Source: UBA1764 sp045642565 (lineage in GTDB: Bacteria > Bacillota > Clostridia > Peptostreptococcales > Anaerovoracaceae). From it: a DNA stretch of 64,000 nt. The translations under genes and the position numbers were made by a program. Under the pieces are notes generated by a model that made no database searches, was not told where the DNA came from, and worked only from the letters and a program-made list of their open reading frames with translations. The stretch is taken from assembly GCA_045642565.1 (NCBI GenBank), contig JAZUJE010000022.1:1-64000 (forward strand). Reading direction: 5' to 3'. Positions within the stretch are counted from its first letter, which is position 1; the number at the start of each line of letters is the position of its first letter. This document shows positions 51,424 to 59,839 of the stretch, in pieces.

Positions 51424-52299
51424 TTATACTTTATCTGTGGCTTTCTCACCGAACAATCCTGTAGGTTTAAATACAAGAATGATGATAAGAAGAGCAAATG
51501 TAAACGCATCTGAGAAAACTGTAAAGTTAGAACTCTTGATTAAGTTCTCGCAAATGCCAATAATAAATGCTCCAATAACTGCTCCAGGAATAGAACCAAT
51601 GCCACCAAATACAGCAGCAACAAAGGCTTTAAGTCCAGGAAGTGCACCGGCAGTTGGAGTTACAGCAGGATAACTTGTAAAGTAAAGAATTGATCCTACA
51701 GCAGCAAGGAAAGAGCCGATGATAAATGTTACTGAAATTACACTATTTATCTTGATGCCCATGAGTTGAGATGTTTCAAAGTCTTTTGATACAGCACGCA
51801 TAGCCATACCAACCTTTGTATGCTGAATCAACTGTGTGAGCAGAATAATCAAAATTAATACTAAAACCGGGGTTATGATTGACACCCATTTTGTTGGAGT
51901 TCCGGCAATCTTTACTGTTTCTGACAGGAAAGGAATTACTGGATATGTCATTGGCTGACCTCCGGTAATGTATGTTGCAGTGTTTTGAAGAAGGTAACTT
52001 ACACCAATAGCTGAAATCATAACGCTCATTCTAGGAGCACTACGAAGAGGCTTGTAAGCTACTCTTTCAATTGCGAAACCTAAAAATACTGTTAGTACAA
52101 TTACTACAGGTAATGCAATATACCATGGCATTGTGGCACTCATATAAATGCCAAGAAGTCCTGCTACCATAAATACATCGCCATGGGCGAAGTTAATTAG
52201 GCGCAGGATACCATAAACCATCGTATATCCAATTGCAATTAATGCATATTGTCCTCCTACCGATAATCCGGAAAGAAGAACCGATATCATATACTCCAA
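51424..52299 (-). CDS. livH: Branched-chain amino-acid ABC transporter permease LivH
   Basis: A 291-residue permease with GGQYALIAIGYTMVYGILRLINFAHGD (the LivH N-terminal signature, quoted in part) and VFGGIGSIPGAVIGAFIIG near the C-terminus. It forms the membrane pore with LivM. It is separated from the binding-protein gene by a stable hairpin at 52325-52354. Ribosome site GGAGGAA. Confidence 0.94.
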   Translation of the reverse strand: MEYMISVLLSGLSVGGQYALIAIGYTMVYGILRLINFAHGDVFMVAGLLGIYMSATMPWYIALPVVIVLTVFLGFAIERVAYKPLRSAPRMSVMISAIGVSYLLQNTATYITGGQPMTYPVIPFLSETVKIAGTPTKWVSIITPVLVLILIILLTQLIQHTKVGMAMRAVSKDFETSQLMGIKINSVISVTFIIGSFLAAVGSILYFTSYPAVTPTAGALPGLKAFVAAVFGGIGSIPGAVIGAFIIGICENLIKSSNFTVFSDAFTFALLIIILVFKPTGLFGEKATDKV

Positions 52300-52324
52300 A
52301 AGGATTCCTCCTCTTTTATTTAGA

Positions 52325-52354
52325 TTGTGGCGGAGACAATTATCCCCGCCACAA
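52325..52354 (-). terminator. Stable hairpin between livJ and livH
   Basis: TTGTGGCGG (52325-52333) and CCGCCACAA (52346-52354) pair perfectly, with extra pairs inside. No clear T-run follows on the minus strand, so it may protect the livJ mRNA end or cause partial termination rather than full termination. Confidence 0.6.
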
Positions 52355-52393
52355 AATTCTAAGTGTTAAAACTAAAGCTTTAAGTAATAGTTT

Positions 52394-53575
52394 CTACTTT
52401 GAGCCTGTCTGTTGTGTTTCAAGAAGCCATACGCCATTAGCGTTATCTGCTGTCTTGATAAATGCTGTGTCACGAATAGCATCGCCTTGTGCATCAAATG
52501 CGATATCTCCGGAAACACCCTTATATGTTACACCACCAAGTGCAGCTTTAATATCTGCACCATCAGCACTGTTTGCAGCCTTGATAGCTTCGATAGCTAC
52601 ATAATATGCATCATAGCCCATTGCTGTTACAGCTGAAATTGTATCGTTGCCACCGTTTGATGCAAGAGCATCTGAGTTAGAATTGATATATTCTTTAATG
52701 CCGGCATCAAATGTTGGGTTACCACCTTCCTGATAGAATGTGGATACATAAAGCTTAACATCTGTTCCCTTTGCAGCTTCAAGTACCATGTTATCGTCAA
52801 GTGTATCAGATCCAAGGATTGGAGCAGCAATTTCTAATGATGCAGCCTGTGTAATAATCTGTGTTGCATAAGCAATTGATACAGGTGTGAAAATTACATC
52901 TGCGCCTTCGCTCTTAGCCTTGTTAAGGTAAGAACTGAAGTCTGAGTTATTTGTCTGGAATGAGTCTGTTATTACTTTTCCACCAGCAGCTTCAAATACC
53001 TGTTTGAAGAATGCGATAAGTCCCTGGTCATATTCGTTTCCGTTTTCACCTAAACAATAAGCAACCTTTGCATCAAATTTTTCAAGTGCGAAGTTTGCAA
53101 GTACATTTGCCTGGAAGTCATCAAGGAAACAAATACGATAGTAGTAATCGTTACCTGCTGTTACATTAGGATTTGTACATGTTACGCCAAGGGCAGCAAT
53201 TCCTGCTTCTTCAAATTTTGGGCCACCTGCCATTGAAACGCCTGAGCCATAAGATCCAAGAACAATAGCAACGTTCTTGCTTACGAGGTCAGCTGCAGCT
53301 GATGGAGCCTTATCTGTTGAAGAACCATTATCAGCCCATTCAAGCTTTACTTCATATGTTTCACCGTTAATGTCAACTGTAGGACATTCTGAATTAGCGA
53401 ACTGCATACCAAGAACTTCTTTTTTACCGCCTGATGCTGAGTCGCCTGATGCTGGCTCAAATACGCCAATCTTGATTGTTTTTGCGCCATTACCTGCTTC
53501 GCTATTTGTTTCACCGCATGCTGCGAGTGCAAAAATCATAGCAAGAGCAAGCACTACTGCTAATACCTTTTTCAT
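52394..53575 (-). CDS. livJ: Branched-chain amino-acid-binding lipoprotein
   Basis: A 393-residue Leu/Ile/Val-binding-type lipoprotein. The ATG at 53575 is chosen: GGAGG precedes it and the signal peptide with lipobox LAAC (C20) starts there. Mature motifs: KIGVFEPASGDSASGG, VLGSYGSGVSMAGGPKFEEAGI and AVTAMGYDAYYVAIEAIKAA, as in periplasmic-binding type I proteins. It captures amino acid outside the cell for LivHMGF. First gene of the operon with a good promoter. Confidence 0.94.
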   Translation of the reverse strand: MKKVLAVVLALAMIFALAACGETNSEAGNGAKTIKIGVFEPASGDSASGGKKEVLGMQFANSECPTVDINGETYEVKLEWADNGSSTDKAPSAAADLVSKNVAIVLGSYGSGVSMAGGPKFEEAGIAALGVTCTNPNVTAGNDYYYRICFLDDFQANVLANFALEKFDAKVAYCLGENGNEYDQGLIAFFKQVFEAAGGKVITDSFQTNNSDFSSYLNKAKSEGADVIFTPVSIAYATQIITQAASLEIAAPILGSDTLDDNMVLEAAKGTDVKLYVSTFYQEGGNPTFDAGIKEYINSNSDALASNGGNDTISAVTAMGYDAYYVAIEAIKAANSADGADIKAALGGVTYKGVSGDIAFDAQGDAIRDTAFIKTADNANGVWLLETQQTGSK

Positions 53576-53625
53576 TATTTTATACCTCCATGAAATTCCT
53601 TTCATTTAAACCATAATAATGAATA

Positions 53626-53654
53626 ATTTTACTAAAAAATTAAGCTAAAAGCAA
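53626..53654 (-). promoter_or_regulatory. Promoter of livJHMGF
   Basis: TTGCTT (53654-53649), a 17-nt spacer and TAAAAT (53631-53626) on the minus strand, about 50 nt before livJ. A 7-bp hairpin (GATTTTT...AAAAATC, 53677-53695) lies further upstream. Confidence 0.65.
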
Positions 53655-53775
53655 TAAAAATAAGGGCTTTCCGTGATTTTTCAGGCAAAAATCAGCTTTG
53701 CACCTTAAAATATACAGACAAACAGCTAAAAAGCTCGTTCCAAAAGCTCAAAGCTCATAAAAATATTGAAGTTTA

Positions 53776-53784
53776 TGGTATAAT
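53776..53784 (+). promoter_or_regulatory. Extended -10 promoter of the DUF975-murE-like-pepF operon
   Basis: TGGTATAAT, a consensus extended -10, about 46 nt before the first gene. A perfect 8-bp hairpin, AAGCTTCA/TGAAGCTT (53793-53811), sits in the leader just before the AAGGAG ribosome site. Confidence 0.6.
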
Positions 53785-53830
53785 TTAGTTCTAAGCTTCA
53801 AGATGAAGCTTTCAATATGAAGGAGATTAA

Positions 53831-54754
53831 ATGAACAGAATTATTCATGAAAAAGTAAAAACACTCAAGGCTATGGGCAGACAGGCTTTGTCCGGCCACT
53901 GGGGAGGTGCCATTTTGATGGCTCTATTAGCAGAATTATTTCTTGTATTACCAAGCGTAATCTATGATTTACTCCCTACAATGCTGCAAACTAGCATAGT
54001 AGCAACAATCTTTAATATATACAGCATTTTTATCCAAGGGCCTATCAGTCTTTCTATGGCCAATTTCTTTATAAAACTTTTCAGACAGGAAAAATTTGAC
54101 AACCCTAAAGCAGCTATTAAATTCGGTTTTGGTTACACAAAGAAAGCTGTTGGTTTATATATCAGAATTACCTTGTTGACATGGTTGGGGTCAATGTTTT
54201 TTATAATTCCGGGAATCTTAATGGCCTTAAATTATAGTCAAGCATTCTATATTCTTGCAGACGATCCAAGCAAGGCACCTGCACAGTGCATGTATGAAAG
54301 TAAATTTATCATGCGCGGTAACAGAATTAAATACATCTGTCTTATACTTAGCTTTATCGGCTGGTATCTACTTGCAGCTATTCCTGCCGGAATTTGCCAC
54401 ATAGTAATTGACTCTTCAAACATTCAAATGCTGCGTGAATATATCATGAGCGGAGACATATACAATGCCATGATTCAAGCAACAATACAAAGCCCTCTCG
54501 TAAGCATTTTATTGTTATTGCAAGTTATAGTTAAACCTTATGTGATCTCTTCACAGGTTTCATTCTTTGACATTCTTGTCGGAAGATTAGTTGTCCGTCA
54601 ATCTGATGATGACGTATTTACAAATACCCAAAATAATGTTGAAAATAATCAAGACTTCACCATTTTAGAAGATACTACTGAAACAGTAAGTAATTTCGAA
54701 TATAAAGAAATCGATTTAAACAACGAAGAAGATAATAATGATGAATTACACTAA
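53831..54754 (+). CDS. DUF975 family membrane protein
   Basis: A 307-residue polytopic membrane protein. The family-typical start KTLKAMGRQALSGHWGGAILMALL is followed by about six hydrophobic segments. The C-terminal 50 residues are acidic and asparagine-rich and presumably cytoplasmic. Function is unknown for DUF975. The ATG has a perfect AAGGAG site. It overlaps the Mur-ligase-like gene by 17 nt, suggesting coupled synthesis. Confidence 0.8.
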   Translation: MNRIIHEKVKTLKAMGRQALSGHWGGAILMALLAELFLVLPSVIYDLLPTMLQTSIVATIFNIYSIFIQGPISLSMANFFIKLFRQEKFDNPKAAIKFGFGYTKKAVGLYIRITLLTWLGSMFFIIPGILMALNYSQAFYILADDPSKAPAQCMYESKFIMRGNRIKYICLILSFIGWYLLAAIPAGICHIVIDSSNIQMLREYIMSGDIYNAMIQATIQSPLVSILLLLQVIVKPYVISSQVSFFDILVGRLVVRQSDDDVFTNTQNNVENNQDFTILEDTTETVSNFEYKEIDLNNEEDNNDELH

Positions 54755-56063
54755 ACTTTGCTTTGATTCAAGAGAAGTTGTGCCGGGCGCACTCTTCTTT
54801 TGCAAAGGTGAAATGTTTAAAAAAGAATATTTAGATTCAGCCATTAAGCAAGGCGCCATAGCTTATGTGTCAGAAACTGATTACGATGTTAACATTCCTT
54901 GCATAAAAGTTGACAACATACGAGCTGCAATGGCTGATATGGCAAACGAATTCTATCATGAAGCATGGAAGGCATACCCAACTATTGGGATTACCGGTTC
55001 AAAAGGAAAATCAACCACGTTATATTTTATAAAATCGATTTTTGAAGCTGCAGGTAAAAACTTAGCCTTCCTTTCGACAATTGATACTTATGATGGAATT
55101 GAAAAATTTGAATCACATCTTACCACTCCGGAGGCATTAGAGCTGCATCATCATTTTGCCAATGCAAGAGATGCTAAGGTTGATGCTTTTGCGATGGAAG
55201 TTTCATCTCAAGGTCTCAAATATGATAGAACAAAAAATGTAATCTTTACCATAGGAGTTTTTCTTAATTTTGGATCAGACCATATAGGAAAAGGCGAGCA
55301 TACAGATATTGAAGATTACTTTAACAGCAAGCTGAAATTAATGTCACAATGTAATATTGCAATTATAAATAAAGATGGCGAACGATATGAGCAGATTCTC
55401 GTAGCAGCAAAGGCAAGCCCTATCTGCAAAAAGATTATTTGCTTTTCTGCTAAAGAAGATAATTTCGATTATCAGCTTTCGATTCCGGGAGACTTTAATA
55501 TTGAAAATGCATTAGCCGCAATCGCTGTTACGAAAGAACTTGGAATAAGCGAAGACTTCATAAAAGAAGGACTTGCTAAAGCGAGTGTTCCCGGAAGGAT
55601 GGAAATATTTAAAAACAAAGAAAGAGAACTTATTTGCATAGTTGACTATGCGCACAGTATTTTAAGTTTTGACAGACTTTTCAGTTCAGTAAAAAGCATG
55701 TATCCGGGATACAAAATCGAAGCACTGTTTGGATGTCCGGGTGGAAAAGGTCTTCAAAGAAGAGAAGACCTTCCTGTCACAGTCTCAAACTATGCCGATT
55801 TTGTTTGGATAACAGAGGAAGACCCAGGGCTTGAAGATCCAAAACAAATCTGCGAAATTATTAAGAAAAAATTAGATGAACTGGGAACTCCAAACAAGAT
55901 AATTGTAAATAGAGACGAAGCAATTAAAACAGCTATTAATTCTGCCAAACCGAAAACAGTAATAGTTTTAACCGGAAAAGGCAGAGAAGAATATATGCAT
56001 AGAGGAAACGACTATGTACCGTTTATACCAGAAACAACACAGGTAGAAAGACTATTGAAATGA
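54738..56063 (+). CDS. MurE-like Mur ligase family protein
   Basis: A 441-residue ATP-dependent ligase of the MurE type. It has the N-terminal FDSREVVPGALFFCKGE fold, P-loop GITGSKGKSTT (about residue 85), TTPEALELH, MEVSSQGL, YFNSKLKLM (carbamylated-lysine region) and VDYAHS. It is about 50 residues shorter than housekeeping MurE. Where MurE has DNPR (meso-DAP) or DNPx, this protein reads ITEEDPGLEDP, so its amino-acid specificity is unclear. It may be a paralogue acting on a wall precursor rather than the main murE. It overlaps pepF by 4 nt. Confidence 0.82.
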   Translation: MMNYTKLCFDSREVVPGALFFCKGEMFKKEYLDSAIKQGAIAYVSETDYDVNIPCIKVDNIRAAMADMANEFYHEAWKAYPTIGITGSKGKSTTLYFIKSIFEAAGKNLAFLSTIDTYDGIEKFESHLTTPEALELHHHFANARDAKVDAFAMEVSSQGLKYDRTKNVIFTIGVFLNFGSDHIGKGEHTDIEDYFNSKLKLMSQCNIAIINKDGERYEQILVAAKASPICKKIICFSAKEDNFDYQLSIPGDFNIENALAAIAVTKELGISEDFIKEGLAKASVPGRMEIFKNKERELICIVDYAHSILSFDRLFSSVKSMYPGYKIEALFGCPGGKGLQRREDLPVTVSNYADFVWITEEDPGLEDPKQICEIIKKKLDELGTPNKIIVNRDEAIKTAINSAKPKTVIVLTGKGREEYMHRGNDYVPFIPETTQVERLLK

Positions 56064-57850
56064 ATTACAAAACAAGAAACGATATTCCGGAAAAATATAA
56101 ATGGAATATCGAAGCAATGTACAAAAATAAAAAGGTTTGTGAACAAGATATTAAAAAGTGTTTAAGCCTTGCTGAAAAAATGACAAAATATCAATCCCAC
56201 TTAAAGGATGATTCTAAAACTTTAGCATCAGCATTAAAAGACCGCGATAGCTTATACCAAAAAGTCGAAGCTGTTTGCGTTTATGCACATCAGAAAACCG
56301 ATGAAAATCGCAAGATTTCGAGCGCAATAGAACTCGAAGGAAAAGCCAATGCAATGGCTGCACAAATTTCACAAAAGCTCTCTTTCTTTTCTCCGGAGCT
56401 TGCTGCAATTCCAGAAAAAACCCTACGTAAATTTATAAGTGATAATAAAGATTTAAAAATATACGAGCACTATCTTGATGAAGTTATCAGAGAAAAAACT
56501 CATATACTTAAAAAATCTGACGAAGAACTTCTGGCTAAATTATCAGAGTTAAACGCTTGCCCTGAAGATGTCTTTAGGATGCTTAATGATGCCGAATTTA
56601 ATTTTGGTGAGGTCACAAACGAAAAAGGTAAAAAAGTTCCTTTAACCCACGGTTCATATATGACACTTGTAAGAAGCAAAAACCGTGCAGTTCGCAAGGA
56701 AGCATATGAAAAACTATATGGTGTTTTTAAGCAATATAGAAATACCATCGCCACCACCTATAATTACAGCGTAAAGCAAGATGTAATTTATTCACAAATC
56801 AGAAAGTATTCAAGCTCAAGAGCTGCTGCCTTATCAGGAGCAAATATTCCGGAAGCAGTTTACGACAATCTCATTGATGTAGTAAATAAGCATCTCTCTG
56901 CCCTTCATAGATATATGAAACTCCGCAAAAAAATATTAGGGCTAAAAGATCTCAGTATGTATGATGTATACACACCGATTCTTCCAAAGGCAGAAAAGAA
57001 GTTTAGTTACGAAGACGGCCAAAAGCTTGCATTAACAGCTCTTGAAATAATGGGCAAAGAATATGTAAGCGATTTAAAGAAAGGGTATGAGTCTCGTTGG
57101 GCTGATGTTTATGAAACTGATGGTAAACGCAGCGGAGCTTATTCTTTCGGATGCTATACAAGTATGCCTTATATGCTTCTTAATTACCATGACAAGCTTG
57201 ATGATGTGTTCACTTTAATTCATGAATCAGGACACTCGATGCATTCATATTACACAAGAAAAAATCAGCCATACATTTATGGAGATTACAGCATTTTTGC
57301 AGCAGAAGTCGCATCAACCGTAAATGAATCATTATTAATGAATTACTTAATTAATAATGCTAAAAATAAAAAAGAGAAAGCCGAACTTTTGAACATGTGG
57401 CTTGATGAATTCAGGACCACCCTCTTTAGGCAAACACAATTTGCAGAATTTGAGCTTGAAACACATAGGATGGTAGAACGAGGTGAAGTTCTTACTGCGG
57501 ATGCACTTGAAAAGCTTTATGGCGACATCAATAAAAAGTATTATGGACCGGCAATCAAATATGACAATTTAATTAATTTAGAATGGTCAAGGATTCCGCA
57601 TTTTTACACAGCATACTATGTATATCAATATGCTACAGGTTATTCAGCAGCAACAGCTATAGCAAACAGAATAATTACCAAAGGGCAAAAAGCTGCTGAT
57701 GAATATTTAAAATTCTTAAAGGCAGGCAACAGCGACTACCCTATCGAAGTTCTCAAATATGGTGGAGTTGATATGGCAAGCCCAGAACCTGTAGAAGCAG
57801 CTATGAACAAATTTGAAGAATTATTAGATGAACTCGAAGCTATCTTATAA
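56060..57850 (+). CDS. pepF: Oligoendopeptidase F (M3 metallopeptidase)
   Basis: A 596-residue cytoplasmic zinc oligopeptidase. The catalytic HESGH (in LIHESGHSMHSYYTRK) and the downstream glutamate region (FAAEVASTVNESLL) are intact. The N-terminal RNDIPEKYKWNIEAMY start is typical of PepF. It degrades peptides of roughly 7-17 residues. Overlaps of 4 nt with the Mur-like gene and 23 nt with the RluA-family gene place it inside a tight operon. Confidence 0.94.
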   Translation: MNYKTRNDIPEKYKWNIEAMYKNKKVCEQDIKKCLSLAEKMTKYQSHLKDDSKTLASALKDRDSLYQKVEAVCVYAHQKTDENRKISSAIELEGKANAMAAQISQKLSFFSPELAAIPEKTLRKFISDNKDLKIYEHYLDEVIREKTHILKKSDEELLAKLSELNACPEDVFRMLNDAEFNFGEVTNEKGKKVPLTHGSYMTLVRSKNRAVRKEAYEKLYGVFKQYRNTIATTYNYSVKQDVIYSQIRKYSSSRAAALSGANIPEAVYDNLIDVVNKHLSALHRYMKLRKKILGLKDLSMYDVYTPILPKAEKKFSYEDGQKLALTALEIMGKEYVSDLKKGYESRWADVYETDGKRSGAYSFGCYTSMPYMLLNYHDKLDDVFTLIHESGHSMHSYYTRKNQPYIYGDYSIFAAEVASTVNESLLMNYLINNAKNKKEKAELLNMWLDEFRTTLFRQTQFAEFELETHRMVERGEVLTADALEKLYGDINKKYYGPAIKYDNLINLEWSRIPHFYTAYYVYQYATGYSAATAIANRIITKGQKAADEYLKFLKAGNSDYPIEVLKYGGVDMASPEPVEAAMNKFEELLDELEAIL

Positions 57851-58721
57851 ATTAACAAAAGAAGACGAAGAATTGTATATTAAGGAACTTCTGCAAAGGA
57901 AGTTCCTGTTTTCGTCAAGATTAATCAGGCAGCTTAAACTTGTTGATAACGCACTTTGCCTTGATGGTAAAGCGTGCAGATTACGCGACAAAGGAAAAGC
58001 AGGTCAAATTCTAACATGCGAATATCCCGAGGAAACAAGTTACTTTGAGCCAGAGAATATTCCACTTGATGTTAGATATGAGGACAATGATTTATTAATC
58101 ATTAACAAACAGCCCTTTTTAATTGTTCATCCGACAAATAACTATCAAGAACACACTTTAGCGAATGCTATAACGTATTACATGCAACAAAAAAATGAAA
58201 ACTATAAGCTAAGGTTTGTGAACAGATTAGATAGAGACACATCCGGACTTATAATTATTGCGAAAAATTCTCATGCACAGGATTTCCTAAGCAAAAGCGA
58301 TATTATAAAAAAATATATAGCTATAGTTCATGGCAATATTACAAAGGATGGTACAATAAATAAGCCTCTGGCAAAGGATCCTAACCATGTTGCAAGAAGA
58401 ATAGTAACTCCGGATGGGCAACCATCAATAACACATTATCATGTACTTGAAAATATAGATGGATACACCAAACTTGAGCTAAGACTTGAAACCGGAAGAA
58501 CTCATCAAATCAGGGCTCATATGACACATCTTGGGCACATTCTTGTTGGGGATGATTTATATGGTTCGGAGGCATTTCCAAGCCAATTTAACAGGCAGGC
58601 TTTACACTCATATTATTTAGAGTTTACTCACCCTGTCACAAATAAAGTATTAAAAATAGAGACCGAAATACCGGAGGATATGGAAAAACTATGGAATACT
58701 TTGAAGAATTTGCAGAATTAA
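57828..58721 (+). CDS. RluA-family pseudouridine synthase
   Basis: A 297-residue pseudouridine synthase. The catalytic motif is RFVNRLDRDTSGLIIIAKN with the nucleophilic aspartate; INKQPFLIVHP precedes it and ETGRTHQIRAHMTHLGHILVGDDLYG follows. A short S4-like N-terminal region (FSSRLIRQLKLVDNALCLDGK) is present. It most resembles RluD/YlyB-type enzymes that modify 23S rRNA or tRNA; the target is not resolved. It overlaps both neighbours. Confidence 0.9.
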   Translation: MNSKLSYKLTKEDEELYIKELLQRKFLFSSRLIRQLKLVDNALCLDGKACRLRDKGKAGQILTCEYPEETSYFEPENIPLDVRYEDNDLLIINKQPFLIVHPTNNYQEHTLANAITYYMQQKNENYKLRFVNRLDRDTSGLIIIAKNSHAQDFLSKSDIIKKYIAIVHGNITKDGTINKPLAKDPNHVARRIVTPDGQPSITHYHVLENIDGYTKLELRLETGRTHQIRAHMTHLGHILVGDDLYGSEAFPSQFNRQALHSYYLEFTHPVTNKVLKIETEIPEDMEKLWNTLKNLQN

Positions 58722-59206
58722 TTGAAGCAGAAGATACAATCGAATTTGAAGATATTTATTCAGCCATTTCAGGATCTCAAGCAGAAGATATTGGCGAAAT
58801 AATCGAGAACTATATGGACGAGCTTGAAAATGCGATTCCAGATGAAGAACAAGAGCTTTATATGCTTATTGAGAACATCAAAACAGGAATGCTATTTCTT
58901 TGTGAAAACATTGAAGACCCAAGCACTATGAGTCAGCTTGCCGAAGAAATATTCAGATTCAGAAACTGGTATGTAAATGAAGAAACTGCTTTTATTGATG
59001 GGAAAGAAACAACTGTTATAGATGCAATAGCAACTGCAAGAGCAAATAAAATCACCGGAGAAAACGCAAAATACGATTTCACCGGCGCGCTAAATTATGA
59101 ATTAAAAGACTTTAGTTTTTCTCTTGGAAAATTTCAAGACATCGACATAGTTGGCGATGACTATAATGCAAATTTAGAATGTTCCAAAGACTACGGCTCT
59201 AATTAA
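58691..59206 (+). CDS. Acidic protein of unknown function
   Basis: A 171-residue, strongly acidic soluble protein; I recognise no family. The first ~75 residues are glutamate/aspartate-rich helices (EEFAELIEAEDTIEFEDIYSA), the middle is helical, and the last ~40 look strand-rich (YDFTGALNYELKDFSFSLG). No signal peptide, metal site or nucleotide motif is seen. It starts inside the pseudouridine synthase gene (31-nt overlap) and its 3' end overlaps the convergent M50 protease gene by 33 nt. Real coding is supported by the operon position. Confidence 0.65.
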   Translation: MEYFEEFAELIEAEDTIEFEDIYSAISGSQAEDIGEIIENYMDELENAIPDEEQELYMLIENIKTGMLFLCENIEDPSTMSQLAEEIFRFRNWYVNEETAFIDGKETTVIDAIATARANKITGENAKYDFTGALNYELKDFSFSLGKFQDIDIVGDDYNANLECSKDYGSN

Positions 59207-59839
59207 AAAATTCAACGGTCTTGATAAAAGAAAACTTGGGATATCAAACAGTATGAAAATCAAAAGGATTATCATACTGTTTTTATATATGAATTGCCAA
59301 ATAGGTTTTCCTCTTAAATTAAAAATATCAGATATTATTCCAAAACCGTCAAGTGGTGGAACCGGGATCAAATTAAAGAGCATTAAGCTATAGTTGATAG
59401 TAATAATTCTCAACCAAATATCAAAAATAACCTGGCCTGCAGAATTTGTACCAAAAAACATTATAACAGCCGCATTGCTCATCGCGAGCCTAAGTAACAA
59501 TCCCAGCACAGTTGCAATTGCAAAGTTCATAGCAACTCCGGCGAAACCGACTTTAAGGCTGTCACGCCTCATATCTTTAAAATTTCCAGGATTAATTATT
59601 ACAGGCTTCCCCCAACCAAAATGTATAAGGGCAAGTGAAACGAGTCCAAACCAATCCATATGAGCCTTTGGATTTAAAGATACACGTCCCATTGCTCTTG
59701 GCGTTGGATCTCCGCATTTATCAGCTACGATTGCATGAGCGTATTCATGAAAACATAGCCCTATAATGATTCCTGGAATCATACAAATTGTTTCATATAG
59801 CCAATTAAATATTCCGCCATTAATAAGTGATCTAATCAT
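59174..59839 (-). CDS. M50-family (site-2-protease-like) membrane metalloprotease
   Basis: A 221-residue membrane zinc protease. FHEYAHAIVADKCGDPTPRAMGR carries the HExxH zinc motif, followed by RVSLNPKAHMD. The third ligand is in FNLIPVPPLDGFGI. It has about five transmembrane helices and no PDZ or CBS domain, like small YwhC/Rip-type proteases. Substrate unknown; regulated intramembrane proteolysis is possible. It overlaps miaB by 8 nt. Confidence 0.88.
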   Translation of the reverse strand: MIRSLINGGIFNWLYETICMIPGIIIGLCFHEYAHAIVADKCGDPTPRAMGRVSLNPKAHMDWFGLVSLALIHFGWGKPVIINPGNFKDMRRDSLKVGFAGVAMNFAIATVLGLLLRLAMSNAAVIMFFGTNSAGQVIFDIWLRIITINYSLMLFNLIPVPPLDGFGIISDIFNLRGKPIWQFIYKNSMIILLIFILFDIPSFLLSRPLNFLIRAVVFGTF

